A DNA stretch of 64,000 nt from Botryotinia globosa (Eukaryota; Ascomycota; Leotiomycetes; Helotiales; Sclerotiniaceae). Within the stretch, counting starts at the first letter, position 1, and each line of letters opens with the position of its first letter. This document shows, one piece after another, positions 10,461 to 22,725 of the stretch. The stretch covers positions 1 through 64,000 of the forward strand of contig RCSZ01000004.1 in assembly GCA_014898425.1 (NCBI GenBank), in the 5' to 3' direction. The notes under the pieces are model-generated. The model was not told the origin of the DNA, ran no database searches, and saw nothing but the letters and a program-made list of their open reading frames with translations. The translations under genes and the position numbers were made by a program.

Positions 10461-11528
10461 CTACGAGACTATACATCCTCCAAATAACCCCCCCTCCCAA
10501 CCTTCTACATCACTCTCTTTTATATCATCTTTCCATGAAGCTCCCACTCCCACTCCATTTATAATACAGCCCCTCAACCACTCTCCCCCACGATCAAGAT
10601 CATCACAGTTCAATACCTCAACTCCACTCTCTACCAATACTCTCCACCATTCCTCATTATCAGGAGTTCCCCAATATCTAGGTATTAGCCCTCTTTCTCT
10701 CACTTCCCTACATTCATTCCTTATTGTTTTCACTTGCTGCTTTGTAGGCCCTTTAAATTTCGAAAATCGACCAATTGATTTAGAGATGTGACCAGACACA
10801 TATAGTGAATTAGATGTATTTTGAGAAGACAGGAAATCGAAAAATCGAGCATCTTTAAAGATATACATGGTTTCATAGCCACATATCAGTTCAAAGTCGG
10901 CATCGCCAGTTCCGACGATAGTTATGGGACCAGGAATGAGCTTCTCTGTGGTCGAGTCATAATAAGTAAGGAAACCCGCTGTTCGAAGAGGTTCTAGAAG
11001 GGAATAGAGAATGGGAATTCCATCGTGACCAGAGGAGATACTTTTATAATCAATTGTTAAATGTAACGATAGGTGTGGATTTTCATTCCAAACTCCTACT
11101 TTCTTTTCTGGATTCCCTGCAGCTTTGTTCTGTTGTATCAAAATCTCAAGAAGTGGATCTAGATAAAGACTCGAAAGTGTTCTTGCAGGATTAAGCTCTG
11201 AAGTTGCATGACCCACGAGGAGATCATTCTCGGAGACCTCAATTTTGGGCGAAGATGTGAAATATGAGAATAATGAGCCGAGAAAGCGAGAGGAGCTGTA
11301 GTAAGAAGGAATGAAGCAATCCGCTTCGATTGCTATACAGCCAGCTGCAAGTGCAGTGTATAGAGGGATCTTTTGATGTTCGTCGTTATGAGACCAACAA
11401 TTAATCGGGATTATTGATGTGGTGAAGTTTGGTTGCCAATAAGTATTTCGGGAGGGGATGGTTCCAGTGGCAATAATCTTTCGAATACCGCATTCAGTAT
11501 GTGACTGATTGTGTGGAAGAGGAGCCAT
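10461..11528 (-). CDS. AIM6-like PLC/GDPD-fold phosphodiesterase family protein
   Basis: A single-exon frame of 355 aa from the ATG at 11528. It resembles the fungal Aim6 family (altered inheritance of mitochondria 6), predicted PLC-like phosphodiesterase TIM barrels of unproven substrate. Supporting motifs are INCWSHNDEHQKIPLYTAL (the SHND loop), GCIAIEADCF (a Glu/Asp metal-site strand), LLVGHATSELNPARTLSSLY and ITIVGTGDADFE. Many relatives have a His before SHND, as in HSHND; here it is Trp, which could affect the active site. A recognisable signal peptide is absent, so an upstream exon may be missing, although I could not build one that splices cleanly. The 3' end lies just inside the AT-rich island boundary. 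Confidence 0.75.
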   Translation of the reverse strand: MAPLPHNQSHTECGIRKIIATGTIPSRNTYWQPNFTTSIIPINCWSHNDEHQKIPLYTALAAGCIAIEADCFIPSYYSSSRFLGSLFSYFTSSPKIEVSENDLLVGHATSELNPARTLSSLYLDPLLEILIQQNKAAGNPEKKVGVWNENPHLSLHLTIDYKSISSGHDGIPILYSLLEPLRTAGFLTYYDSTTEKLIPGPITIVGTGDADFELICGYETMYIFKDARFFDFLSSQNTSNSLYVSGHISKSIGRFSKFKGPTKQQVKTIRNECREVRERGLIPRYWGTPDNEEWWRVLVESGVEVLNCDDLDRGGEWLRGCIINGVGVGASWKDDIKESDVEGWEGGLFGGCIVS

Positions 11529-13086
11529 ATTTGATGCTTGATTTGATTGAAGAGGAAACTGTTGAATCGCACGAGTATTAAAGAAAGATTTTTAGGGCGG
11601 GATACGAAAAGGGGTATTTTACCTTTTGAAAGATTGATGGATAAATATGTATGAATTGTCGAAATCTGAATAATTGAGCAATTGAAGATTGAACCGGTCG
11701 AGATCAAGTCGAAAATTGTACACCTGTTTCCTCCTCAAAATGATATATGTTGGAAATTCAAAACGGATTGAGAAATCGAAATCAAGACCGCAATTTTCAT
11801 CCACCAAAGTTGCTGAATGGAAAATGAATCGAGAGAACCCTCGATTGAGAAATCTTCTTGACGTCGTAACTCGTACAAAGATTGCCTATCTTTGATATTC
11901 AATGCCTCGGGGCATGTGAGTAGAACAGAGAAGTGATTTCAGATGTATGAAATGAGAGACATCGCATTTAAACAAATCATTAACTTCTATAATCAATGAA
12001 TCAACCAGTTGGTTATAAAGTCGGTCAGTATAAGGTTATGCATTGAAAATTGCCTCAACCTAAGTTATTTATAAACGGAATTTCATTCCCTGTAAGAGGG
12101 AACACGAAATAAATAGGGCCAGACATAATAAAATCTTACACTGAGAATATAGCGCAAAGCACACAATACTTATGGGTACCATGTGGCTTTAGTCACACTT
12201 GAGCATAATAGTTCCATTAGTTAATTGGCTTCCGGAAATTCCGTTACTGCTTCATGTCGATGAAAATCAGGGTCGGATACCGCTAGAAAAATATAGCGTT
12301 CTGGAAAGTTTCTAGGTCAGGGGCAAATATGATTTCAGCAGTTCCATTACTGGGGTCATGGATTTGGATCCGAAACCAAATGACAGCCGCCTTGTACGCA
12401 GTCGATAGCGGCAAGACGAGTAAGAACTATCATGCAAGGCACGAATAATTGTGTATGAAGGAATAGCTGAGCTAGCTCTTCCAGCGGACGACCATTGGTC
12501 TTTTTCTATCCTCTTTGGTTTCTTCGTTGGGTCCACTATGTATAGCAGCGATCAATTTCACCGTCTTTTTGTGACCGAAGTTCCGTGCGAACAACATTTC
12601 GTGAATATTAGAAAAGGTGGAGAATTAAAGTTTTCTAAGAAGGGAAGGGTTTGTCGGTGGTGTCTTACTTCCCATAGGAGGGGGCAAACCTTAAAAGAAA
12701 ATATGGGGTATGGGGAATCCGAGGCTCGGGAGGATACTTTGAGAAACTTGTGGTATAATAACTATGCATGTTCTGCTGGGAAATTGTTTTCTTAAGAATA
12801 AACACAAAGAAAAACCATCACAAAAAAACCATCACTTGGAAGCAAGAGAGAGGTTTCTTGGGTGAAAAGACTGGCTTCTATTTGAATATAATTGAATACA
12901 CAGAAGATCGTGACTGATATATATTATGCTATACCCAAACAAGCAACGAAAAACTTCAGTCTGAACGGCAACAACCACTTCGTTCAACATCCAAAATTGT
13001 TTCAATTAATCCCATATGCTCGAATGTAATTCGTAATCTCAAGATCGTCAGTCCCAAAAAGCGTTATAAATAGTGTGACTCCATTG
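11529..13086. other. Intergenic, no supported gene
   Basis: This stretch holds the upstream region of the AIM6-like gene and the 3' side of the adhesin-domain gene. Short open frames (for example 12451-12795 on plus, which begins with GTG) have no recognised motif. I see no RNA gene. Confidence 0.4.
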
Positions 13087-15328
13087 TCATCTAGCCCCAG
13101 ATATTCTCAATGCAATAGCCGCATTCAACGTCTCCAATTTCACACTACTCCCATCTTCATCCCTCTCGACTCCCTTCCTAGCTTTGATATCCTTGTAGCC
13201 CCACCCATCATGTCTCTCGACAATGTCTATCTCCTTCCCTTCTAATTCTATTCTTCCGGAGATAGTTTTCGCTTCAATGTTGCCGATCCAAGCTAATGGG
13301 TAGTACGCCTCGATTTTTCCAGAGTAGGTATTATGTGTCGATTGAACAGTGCGAAGTTTACTCTTGTACGCCTGAAAAGAGGAGGAGCTCGACGAGTCAA
13401 TGAGGGTGGGATTGTATGGAGAATCGTGGCTATTCGGTGTGGATTCAATCGCATTATTGCGAGCGTTGCCGTTGGTGGAGGATAAAGTAAACAAAGGATC
13501 AAGCAATGTAATATATGTATTCCCACTAACTGAATGAGTAGAGAATTTATTTCGGCTTTCATCATTGTCATCAGAAGTTGCTGATAAAACTGGTCTCACC
13601 AGAAGTTGAATCCTACCAGAAGCGGTCTCGAAAGTCCCTGTAGATCCAATAGAAAAATCGCCTTGAATGGCTCCAGAAAGAGATTTTACACGTGTGATGT
13701 ATTCTCGAAAATAAGTGGCCTTTAGGTCTTTAACAGGTGACGATACTTCGATTCTACCCGAAGATGTACGGATATCCAAAGTAGCGGGAGCGGGTGCTGA
13801 CTCAAGAGCGGGCTTAGGTTTCACCCCGATTACTATGGCTCCAGATTGGGAAGATACTTTGAGAAGGTCATAAAGGGGATATGTACCTTCAATTCTGCCT
13901 GACACAGTTTCGACCACAATATGACGAGAACCGAAATCGAAGTGTGTTTTTGGTTCATCGTTAGTTGAGAGGAAAGGATGACCGATCGACGAAATTGAGT
14001 CGGTTGGAAACCTAACATGGCCTGATATTGTTTTCAAGGTGGCTTCTTTGACAATTCTGACATTGACATCGTCAAAGACTCGAATTGATAGAGTTACCAG
14101 GTCAAAAAATACTTTGAAGATCTCCGCATCTTCTGGTATCCAAGCGGTAATTTCAAGTGAGATACAAGGGTTTTCATGCATATCTAGGTTAGCAAATCTC
14201 GGCGTGGTGATTTTGAATGACCCATCAAGCTCGTTCAATTTCTTTAGCACAGACAATTCCGGATGGCTAGATTTAACTTCAACTGTAAAATGTGCTTTGC
14301 CTTCGTTTGAATTGCGTGGTAAATTTCGAATACGAACTTCTCCTGCTGTTTTGACCTCCGGCCCATAATGAGGAGACTCTCTTTGGTAGAACTCTTGTAT
14401 CACTATAAGTCCAGCTGCATCAATGATTTCGAATGTAGTTTGCTCCGATTTGGATACATGTTGACAGTATGAGCCACCATCGCGAATGGGGTTGGGAAAT
14501 TTAGGCCCCCCTCCCATGGTTGAATCTGGGTTCTTGTATACTGATTAGCTTTAGGAGTAAATGTGAAACTAGATGAAATAGGAATACAAGAATACAACTA
14601 TAAAGTTAAGAATAAATGTACGTGGCGTGTAAGATAGTCTCGGTTTGCTGGAAGGGTAAACTTACTGATTTTCCAGTGAAGATCGCACTTAATATAACGG
14701 CAGCAATGGTTAGTGCCAGTCCCAGTCCGAGAGCTTTTGTTATACTCTCTCGTCGAAAGAAAATCTTTTGGGGTGTTCGGTCAAGCCAAAGAGGTGTTTT
14801 TTCATCGATCTCTGTATTACCTGCCGGTCCTCCCATACTCTGAGGTTCTCTTGGTAGACCTTCTTCGAGGCGATGTTGTGAGAAAGTACTGTAGTGTATG
14901 GGAGTATGCTGTCCTTGCGCCGAAACAGGAGAAGACGCTGCGGAAGCTATATAAGCTGGAGGTGGTTGATCAAAGAAGGGTTGATTTTCAAAGAAGGAAT
15001 TTTCTCCTCTGAGATATGACGAGGCATAGAGGGAATCAGACGGAGTTTGAGAATTTTGGGGAGGTTGAGTTGCATGAGATGACGCATCGGTGTACGACGA
15101 CATCTGCGGGGTTGAAGGGATATCACCTTCTCTCGGAAAATCTCCCTTGGCGTCTTGAACATCTGATTTATCCTCCGCTTGTGATAGTGTGGGATCCGGT
15201 ATCATATTTTGAGGAATTCGATTGGAATTGAAATAACCGTCGGTTGGACTGAGCTCATCACTATCATCTTCGTTCCGACTGTTTCCCGGATTATCTTCTG
15301 GATATAATAAATCATCGGAGTAAGACAT
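13087..15328 (-). CDS. Single-pass membrane protein with DUF4097/adhesin-like ectodomain
   Basis: Two exons: 15328-14666 and 14532-13087, with a 133-bp phase-0 intron (donor GTAAGT, acceptor ACAAG), giving about 702 aa. I start at the ATG for MSYSDDLLYP, because the frame upstream begins without a better start. Residues 1-195 are acidic and Ser/Pro/Gln-rich and look disordered. A TM segment lies at about 199-217 (ALGLGLALTIAAVILSAIF). The C-terminal ~480 residues have the repeated short beta strands of the DUF4097-type putative adhesin fold, e.g. ETVSGRIEGTYPL, TSSGRIEVSSP, ETASGRIQLLV and AKTISGRIELEG. A cytosolic tail with an outward C-terminus is likely. Function is not established. Such proteins are common in Pezizomycotina. 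Confidence 0.8.
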
Positions 15329-17202
15329 TGCTGCCGCAAAAGACCAACGCAAATATTAAAGTTGGGAATGAAACCTCGTAAGAGAAGATTCGACTAAACT
15401 GACCAATTTACTTGAATGTATGCTGCGATGGCTGGCGTAAGTGCAAATAGAAAGTGATGGAAAATCAAAGAGATGCAGCGTATGCCGTCGTGTTCAAATG
15501 CGTAGGCAAGATAAAAAAGACATGACTTTCGATATCATCTAAGAATCATTTGATTGTAGAATGAGCCTTGACGGACGCGTAAGGACCATAGGCAACAGTC
15601 AAAGGTCGACAGTTGTGTGCATGATTTCAAGCAATTATATACCCAATGATGCATGCAAATTCTCTGGTGATACGTGTCAGATTGGATGAAGAATTTATTC
15701 CAGAGAGGATAAGAAGTCAATTGGATAGCCATGAGTTGAATTGAATGATGCAATTTCGCAGAGCTTTTCCGGATAAGTACATAGATGATGAAATTGTGAT
15801 ATCAAATTGATACCTATGATATGATAAACAAAAAATGCATCTCGAAAAGGAAGGTAGCCACCAAGTGGGGACATGACTCAGCAATAATTGTTGGATCACT
15901 GGTGGATACAATTAAGCTTAACTATCTACTTTACACCTCGAGGAATGCAAATGCCCACCCAGTTCACGACAAATCTTTCGACAGATCACAAAGATATCCC
16001 TCCCAGAGTTTTAGTTGGAGTTTAAAATCTGTTGTAATGTCTATCACGAAGTCGTGTCGGCGCGTATCCTTCGGGCCATGCAAAATTTAAGAACATACTC
16101 GAGGTTACTAGTTAAGGTACTGCATTTTTCTTGGGGTTCTCCAGATCAATTATGCCATCACGACCTACGCTAGGAACAGTGGGAATATGAAATAGATCGA
16201 GTAGCGGCCTGTCTCTTTTTATATACATTCGATGAGGGTATTATGGTTAGGAATAAATTCGTTCAAAGGATGTTGTTAGGTTGGTGGCGATTATCTGAGG
16301 CTGTGATAGTGTCCACCTTTTACTCTATGGGGAATTTCACATATCAATAGCCAAGACCATGTTTGTTCTAGCCCTATGGCGCCTGGTGAAGTGACAGCCG
16401 CTCTTCATCGCCAATAGATAGCTTTCTATTGAGTTCGCTTCCGCCGTTCGCATTTGCGATCATCAAACGGTCGCATGATACAGCAAGCGTTCTTCGATCA
16501 CTTGACTCCGAAGAGGTCTGGAAAAGTTTCGCAAATTCCTCGACATTCCTGTCAGACAACGTCTAGTTATATATCACCCGGCTTCTTTTATGTCAGATTC
16601 GTACCCCTTCCTATCATATACGTTCGTTCTGACAAATGAATGAAATGCAGGGTTATCAAACTTCACCTGCTACACTAACATTAGTGCTGACAAGGCGTTC
16701 AATTTACTTGTTGTAGCAATGCCCGAGACCGGATGTAACAATGGGTTACTGCTCTACACACATAAATTATATCGGCCGTACCCCACCCTGTGGTATCGCA
16801 AGCCGATATTGTCGTTCACGCGGGTCTTGGGCTGACATAAATATTCCAAAATAGATTGCCACGACATCTACAGAGCCTTGAAGTGTGGATAAGCTTAATG
16901 ATTGTATTCAAAGTGGGATACTCGCCCCTTTGTCGCTGGCCAACAATGAGGGAGCATAGACCGCAGTGCCAATCACATAAGAGAAGTCTTTCCTTACGCC
17001 GCACAGAATTAATCACGCTTAAATAAGCTATATGCAAGATTAATCCTCCTCAAAACACAGCCCTGCATTGTCAGCCGCAGAACATATCTCCACTCTTATT
17101 TTGTGACAATGAATTTTTATATATCAGTTCTACATACCAATTGACAAAGTTCGTGAAGTAGCAACTGTCTTTACTGTTTTTTTTTACCTTCGCGAAAGTA
17201 TC
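15329..17202. other. Divergent intergenic region, no gene seen
   Basis: This region separates the start of the adhesin-domain gene (minus) from the start of the S41 peptidase gene (plus) and must hold both promoters. A TATATAT motif lies at 17118-17124, about 80 bases before the peptidase ATG. Short open frames here have no recognised content. Confidence 0.5.
17118..17124 (+). promoter_or_regulatory. Possible TATA element of the S41 peptidase gene
   Basis: TATATAT lies about 80 bases before the ATG at 17203 in otherwise balanced sequence. Position and sequence fit a TATA box. No experimental support. Confidence 0.35.
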
Positions 17203-20063
17203 ATGCGGGCTTTTCAGTGTGTTAAAGTGTTACTTTTCCTTTATTTCAGTTTGAATGTGAATACTAGTCCTACACTTGGAGCGACACAGACCCTAAGCTC
17301 TAGAAACTCGGCTTCAACCGCTTGCGGTGATATCGTCAATAACGAAGGTATGAATGGAAATTGCAAGATACTCGATTTTTGTACTGATGGAATACTAGAT
17401 ACTGTTTTGTTCAATGCAAGTTTGGCATTTGAATGCCTCACCAGTGTGCCATTCAATCCTGCTGTCGCCTCTCGTTTTATCTCATACTATAATGATACGC
17501 TTCAGTTCCAGAGTACATTGAAATATCTTAAAAGTCCACCTCCAAGCTATCAACAACCAGCTGTGGATCTCATAGCAGGCCTGAATCGAATTCAAAGCGC
17601 GATCAATGAAGGAATATTTTCAAATCAATACGAGTTTGAGGCTGCTTTACAGACTCTAGTATACGCTGCACACGATGGGCATGTTGACATACTAGCGGGA
17701 GCTTTATCTGCGTTTAGTTTTGCAAGTCCAAGGGACTTAGTATCACTTTCATTAGATGGCCAACAAATTCCAAAGGTCTATCTAGCCGACGATCTTTTTG
17801 ACAGTGACTATTTTACAACTTTCCAGCCTTCAGCTATTAAATCAATTAATGGCAGAGATGCAACTACATATCTTTTGGATTTCGCATCCGTAAACTCAGT
17901 TGGCACTCTTGAAGATCATTCAGATTGGAACCAATTGATGCTTAGCGCAGCTCAAGATATTCAAGGGTATTTCAATTCATTCAGTGGCGGCGCGACATTC
18001 TATCCCGGTGATAACATTACTTTCCTTTTGGAGAATGGGACGTCTTGGACTGAGAATTATCTCGCTATCTACGATACTCCTGGTCCCACCGGCCCTCTTC
18101 AAACTGGAGGAGACTTTTTTAACTTTTTCGTATTAGGGTTCTATCCTGCATCATATGATCCGTACACCGATGATTCCGATGATGATTCGGAAGATAATTC
18201 CAGTGATGATTCATCTACTGCAGTCACTTCTACCACATCCGCTGTTCCATCTCCAACCGGGTGGGATAGTCTAGCTTACCCAGAGATTCCTGATGTTGCC
18301 CAAGAAGATCTTGGAACTTATGGGGATGGGGTTGTTTCCGGTATGTTGTTTGAGAGTTTTGTAACACATTGCTTCTTTAAATGACTTGACTGTGCGGTTT
18401 CTAATAAATTAACAGGATATTTTCTCAACTCTACTTCTGTTTCTGTTTTAAGCATTCCAAGCTTTGATGTAGATGGGGATGTTGTCTTTAGTTTCCAACA
18501 AACGATATCTCAATTCATTAATCAAACACAGGCAGCCGGCCTAGAGAAGGTTGTGATTGATCTTCAACAAAACTATGGCGGACAATCTTTACTTGCAATC
18601 GATACATTCAAACAATTTTTCCCAAATATCGATCCTTTTGCTGGTTCCCGTATGCGAGCCCATCCTTTTGCCGATGTACTTGGCAAGACTTTGACTCCAT
18701 ACTGGGATGCTCTGTCCGAAAACGATGAGACAAAGTATGTCTTAGCGGCTGATGAATGGGTTATCACCAATCGGATTAATGCGGATACGAATCGCAATTT
18801 CACAAATTGGCGGGAATTTTTCGGACCTAATCAATACAATGGTGATAATTTCACGAACATTGTAGGTTTCTTTGTTTCCAAATATTATCACTTGATATCT
18901 GGGATTCACATCTGATTAACATCACTAGGCACGATACAATCTATCTAATCCTATCTTCGACGCATCTGGTGCTGGTCTGGATGTCAGCGATGACGCTTTT
19001 GCAGTGTACGGCTATGATGCAAATCCGGCACCATCAGGGGCTGAGCCACCATTTGCGGCAGAGGATATAATCATTGTAAGTCACCTTCCTACATCATTTA
19101 ATCTTCGTCCCCTAATAGCCGTAGCTGTCTGACGGTATATGCCACTCTTCTTGTGCTCTTTTGATCGAGATGTTTCGCCACGAAGCTGGAGTTCGCGTCG
19201 TCGTAGTAGGGGGCACACCAACAATTGGACCAATGCAGGCTCCTGCTGGATCCCGCGGCGCTCGGGACTACGACACTTTTACTCTTGATGCCAATATCGA
19301 TTTTACTCAAAAACTTTTGCAAAACCAAAGCTCAATCGATGCAACATTTCTTCCAAATAGAACTGAACAACTCAGTGTGTTTGTCTACTTTGCGGATATA
19401 AATCTTCGTGATCAAGTACGTAAAGATGGAGAGATTCCATTACAATTCGCCTACGAAGCCGCAGATTGTCGGATCTACTACACACCACAAACCGTGTATA
19501 ATTACACAAATCTTTGGCAATATGCAGCCGACGCCATCTGGAAGAATTCTAGTCTATGCGTTCAGGATTCAATTGGGTATTCATCAACGTCACAAAATTC
19601 AACGAACTTTGTCGGCCCATCAGGTGGCACTGAAAAGGTCTCTACCAATATCACTGATTATCTTGCTTCGTTAACGACCTCTCCTATTGCAAACTTCATT
19701 CTCCAGGGACTGAATGACGGTCTGCCAGCCGTCAACGAAGGTGCCTCTCGCAATGCTCCTGCATCTGCCAAAGTTATCAAATGTACCACAGATGACAACT
19801 GTTTAAATGGTAAGCTCTGCGTGAACATTCCATCTTGTTCTGGGGGCAAAGCTGTATCTCAGTGCTTGAGAAAATGCCCGGCAGCTGGTCGTCTATGCCC
19901 TAGTACCAAGACCAAGTGCACACCGCATAGCACAGATGGGAAACTGGGAAATCAAAAGCTTCATAAAAATATTTGTCCTCCAGCAGGAAGTGCAGCAAAG
20001 TGTGAGAGTCAAATTCAGTTGAAAACGGTCAATCTTAATCAATGTCCTGACTGTAGCAAATAA
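17203..20063 (+). CDS. Secreted S41-family (tail-specific protease type) serine peptidase
   Basis: Four exons: 17203-18340, 18416-18861, 18929-19075 and 19125-20063, giving 889 aa. Introns are 75, 67 and 49 bp and all join in frame. The N-terminus (MRAFQCVKVLLFLYFSL) is a signal peptide. Residues ~110-200 form an N-terminal helical/PDZ-like part. After a Ser/Asp-rich low-complexity linker (about residues 325-350), the catalytic part contains VVIDLQQNYGGQS and, across the last splice, LSDGICHSSCALL (about 578-590). The Ser in Cys-x-Ser-x-Cys is the expected nucleophile of the fungal CPAF-like S41 group. The last ~100 residues are Cys-rich (IKCTTDDNCLNGKLC, CLRKCPAAGRLC), which suggests an extracellular disulfide-bonded tail. 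The third acceptor is fixed by the catalytic motif, since the nearer upstream AG would put a stop in frame. Confidence 0.85.
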
Positions 20064-20601
20064 TTGGATCAATGATGGAAATAATGATGACTAGGAATCT
20101 GTATTAAGGAGTTTACGGTGGAACAATTTAGGGGTTTTGGTCTTCTCTACTTGGGTCCTGTATTTACTGTGTCTTTTTCGCTTGTGTCAAGCAATGTTGT
20201 TCAAGGGTCTATTCTTAGCGGCGTTCCACGGCAAACATTCATTGTATTTATCTAGAATAATTTTCAAATTTTTGAGTTCCACCGTGATCTCCAAGGTAAG
20301 CAGATCTTGTCAGATATCATGAGGATGAAATCAGTCATGTTTTACCCAACCATTAATTATAGAATTTATTTTCTTCACTGTGGGGCGCAGGGTTGAAAAT
20401 ATCCCAATTTTTCTGCATGTCAGCAACCGCCCCCATTTTGGATGCATCCTTCAGCTTCTAGATCGCTTAGCGCATCAGCATTCGTATATTTTATGTTACC
20501 AGCCTTTATAAATATAAAGCATTTCCCAATCTTTCCCTTGGATCACATCCTCAATCCCGCCCAAACCTACTTCTTTCATCTCACGATCACCTTACTAAGC
20601 A
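20064..20601. other. Intergenic region upstream of HET gene 1
   Basis: It contains the 3' UTR of the peptidase gene, a TATAAATA motif at 20507-20514 and a C/T-rich stretch running to the HET ATG. No gene seen. Confidence 0.5.
20507..20514 (+). promoter_or_regulatory. TATA box of HET gene 1
   Basis: TATAAATA about 90 bases before the ATG at 20602, followed by a pyrimidine-rich leader with CATCTCACGATCACC. This is a layout common in fungal core promoters. Confidence 0.5.
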
Positions 20602-22725
20602 ATGCCATCTACTGACGGTAAAATTTACCCTTCTATCCTCCCTTCCCCCTTCATCCGTCTTTTGAGTCTGGATTCTGGTTCTGAAGAACCAGTTAGAGTA
20701 ACACTACATGAAGTGAATCTCGAGAAGGCGCCCGCATACGATTGTCTCTCATACACTTGGTCAGACCCACTATACCATGCTCTCAGTCCGGAAGAGGAAA
20801 TCCACCGTAGCAATGATAAACGCGAACATTCTATCCTCTGCAATGGTCAGAGCTTATTAATTACGGAAAGCTTATTGTTGGCACTGAAGGAATTCAGTAA
20901 GGATAACAATGATGACAGCAAGGATGGGAAAGAAGGAAATTATAAGAGAGAAAGATTTTTGTGGATAGATGGCATATGCATTAATCAAGACAGCATCGAG
21001 GAGAGGAATATACAGGTTGGAATGATGGGAGAAATCTACACAAAATGCTCGCAAGTCATTATTTGGCTTGGAGTTTCAGATTTCCATTCACCCTATGCTA
21101 TTGAAGTCATAAATGTTCTCTCAAAAATACCCTCGGAGAATTATATTGGCTTACGTATTAATGATCTTGAGGATTGGGATGTATATTCAAAATTGGGTAT
21201 CGAAGAAGTTGAAACTTGGAAATGGTTGGAATATGCGGCATTCTTACAACGCACTTGGTTCAGTCGCATATGGGTTGTTCAAGAAGCATTTCTGCCAAGA
21301 AATATTGTTTTGCTTTGTGGGAGTGATATTATTGGATGGGAAGATATAACAGCTTGTGCGAAAGTACTAAGAGAAACAGGATTGGGAACTTTATTGATGG
21401 AGTTGTTGATTGAAACTGTGGACGATATTGAAGGGACAGTTTACGTAAACAATACTTTGAACAACCAGTCAATCTTTCTAAGTATGAGAGATATGGCTAC
21501 ACTTGGTTCGGAAGAAATGGGAAAAGTCTTGGATTTGGAAAAGTTGTTATATTATTCAAGATTTTTCGATGCAACAAACCCAAAAGATAAGATCTATGCA
21601 ATCCGAGGCATTTGGGAAAAGGGTGGGAAAACGATCCCACTGGACATGACCCCCGATTATCAACGAGATCCAACGGTAGCAAGTGTGTATACAAGAGCAG
21701 CACTTGAAGTGATTTTTGAAACCAAAGATTTGAATATTCTTTCTTTGGTCGAAGATCGCAGCTTGGCAACTCAAAATCCCAACTCGGTCCGGGCCGCTGG
21801 AAATCTTCCTTCGTGGGTACCCGATTTTAACTCGTCATCTAACCCTCAACCTTTGGCTGGGAACCCTAGACCACAACCGGGAAGTGAAAGATGGAATGCA
21901 GCTCGAGGTATTCCATTTGAGGTGCCAGTTCTTCCACCTTCGGAATCACGACATCTTCTTCCAATCACAGGCTATAGAATTGATACTATCTCAGAGTCTG
22001 CAGCCAATCAAGCAGAAGTCATGGGTAACAATTTCGGATTTGACACGGTGCTGGAACTCTTGGCAAATTATCCAAGTCAAAAATATCCTCATGTTGACGA
22101 TGAGACTGGGACATATTTCGAAGGATTTTGGCGGACCCTTATCAAAGACACATTCCAAAGGTTACCGGCGAAAGAGAACGCACGAAACGCTTTCCGATAT
22201 TTTATCACAGTGCGTGTCTCTGAGCTGAGAATTGCATACAACTACGCATTCTCAAAGCAGACCCCCGATCTACCTAAATTACAAAAAGCATACGAAAGAA
22301 TCAAACAACTGATCAACGAATTGTCTAAACATAGATTAAACATATTTCTGATTCCCACCTGGGAGGATATTGAAAGACTCATCAATATAGCAGCCAACGA
22401 AGATTTAACTGATCCAGAAAAGGCGAAACTTGACAAAGATTACAGGGATTTCTATGAGTCTTTTCGGGTTGCGTATGCGGGAAGAAGAATGTTCAGGACG
22501 GAAAGGGGATATTGGGGTATTGCTGCGCAAACATTGGATACCGACAATGGAGACGAAATTTGGGTCATAGCTGGGTCAAAAGTACCGATGGTTTTAAGAC
22601 CGGTGAAGGGTAGTAATGGTGAAAATCGAGAGTTAATCGGGGAGGCTTACGTTCATGGTATTATGAATGGCGAGGCTGCTTTGAATCATTCGGGAGAGAG
22701 GTTGAAAAGTTTATTTTTGGAGTAA
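20602..22725 (+). CDS. HET-domain (heterokaryon incompatibility) protein 1
   Basis: A single-exon gene of 707 aa. The HET domain is clear: YDCLSYTWSDP (about 46-56), FLWIDGICINQDSIEERN (from about 119), GEIYTKCSQVIIWLG and RTWFSRIWVVQEAFL. The C-terminus carries the usual tail of this group, FRTERGYWGIAAQTL, DEIWVIAGSKVPMVL and ELIGEAYVHGIMNGEA. HET proteins take part in non-self recognition and trigger cell death after hyphal fusion or other cues. The partner of this one cannot be told from sequence. No N-terminal or C-terminal accessory domain (NACHT, ankyrin) is seen. A related gene lies convergently at 28427-30401. Confidence 0.92.
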   Translation: MPSTDGKIYPSILPSPFIRLLSLDSGSEEPVRVTLHEVNLEKAPAYDCLSYTWSDPLYHALSPEEEIHRSNDKREHSILCNGQSLLITESLLLALKEFSKDNNDDSKDGKEGNYKRERFLWIDGICINQDSIEERNIQVGMMGEIYTKCSQVIIWLGVSDFHSPYAIEVINVLSKIPSENYIGLRINDLEDWDVYSKLGIEEVETWKWLEYAAFLQRTWFSRIWVVQEAFLPRNIVLLCGSDIIGWEDITACAKVLRETGLGTLLMELLIETVDDIEGTVYVNNTLNNQSIFLSMRDMATLGSEEMGKVLDLEKLLYYSRFFDATNPKDKIYAIRGIWEKGGKTIPLDMTPDYQRDPTVASVYTRAALEVIFETKDLNILSLVEDRSLATQNPNSVRAAGNLPSWVPDFNSSSNPQPLAGNPRPQPGSERWNAARGIPFEVPVLPPSESRHLLPITGYRIDTISESAANQAEVMGNNFGFDTVLELLANYPSQKYPHVDDETGTYFEGFWRTLIKDTFQRLPAKENARNAFRYFITVRVSELRIAYNYAFSKQTPDLPKLQKAYERIKQLINELSKHRLNIFLIPTWEDIERLINIAANEDLTDPEKAKLDKDYRDFYESFRVAYAGRRMFRTERGYWGIAAQTLDTDNGDEIWVIAGSKVPMVLRPVKGSNGENRELIGEAYVHGIMNGEAALNHSGERLKSLFLE

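Noticed and set aside
12451..12795. 114-codon frame on the plus strand
   Set aside because: It begins with GTG, shows no recognised motif or splice structure, and overlaps an opposite-strand frame of similar length.
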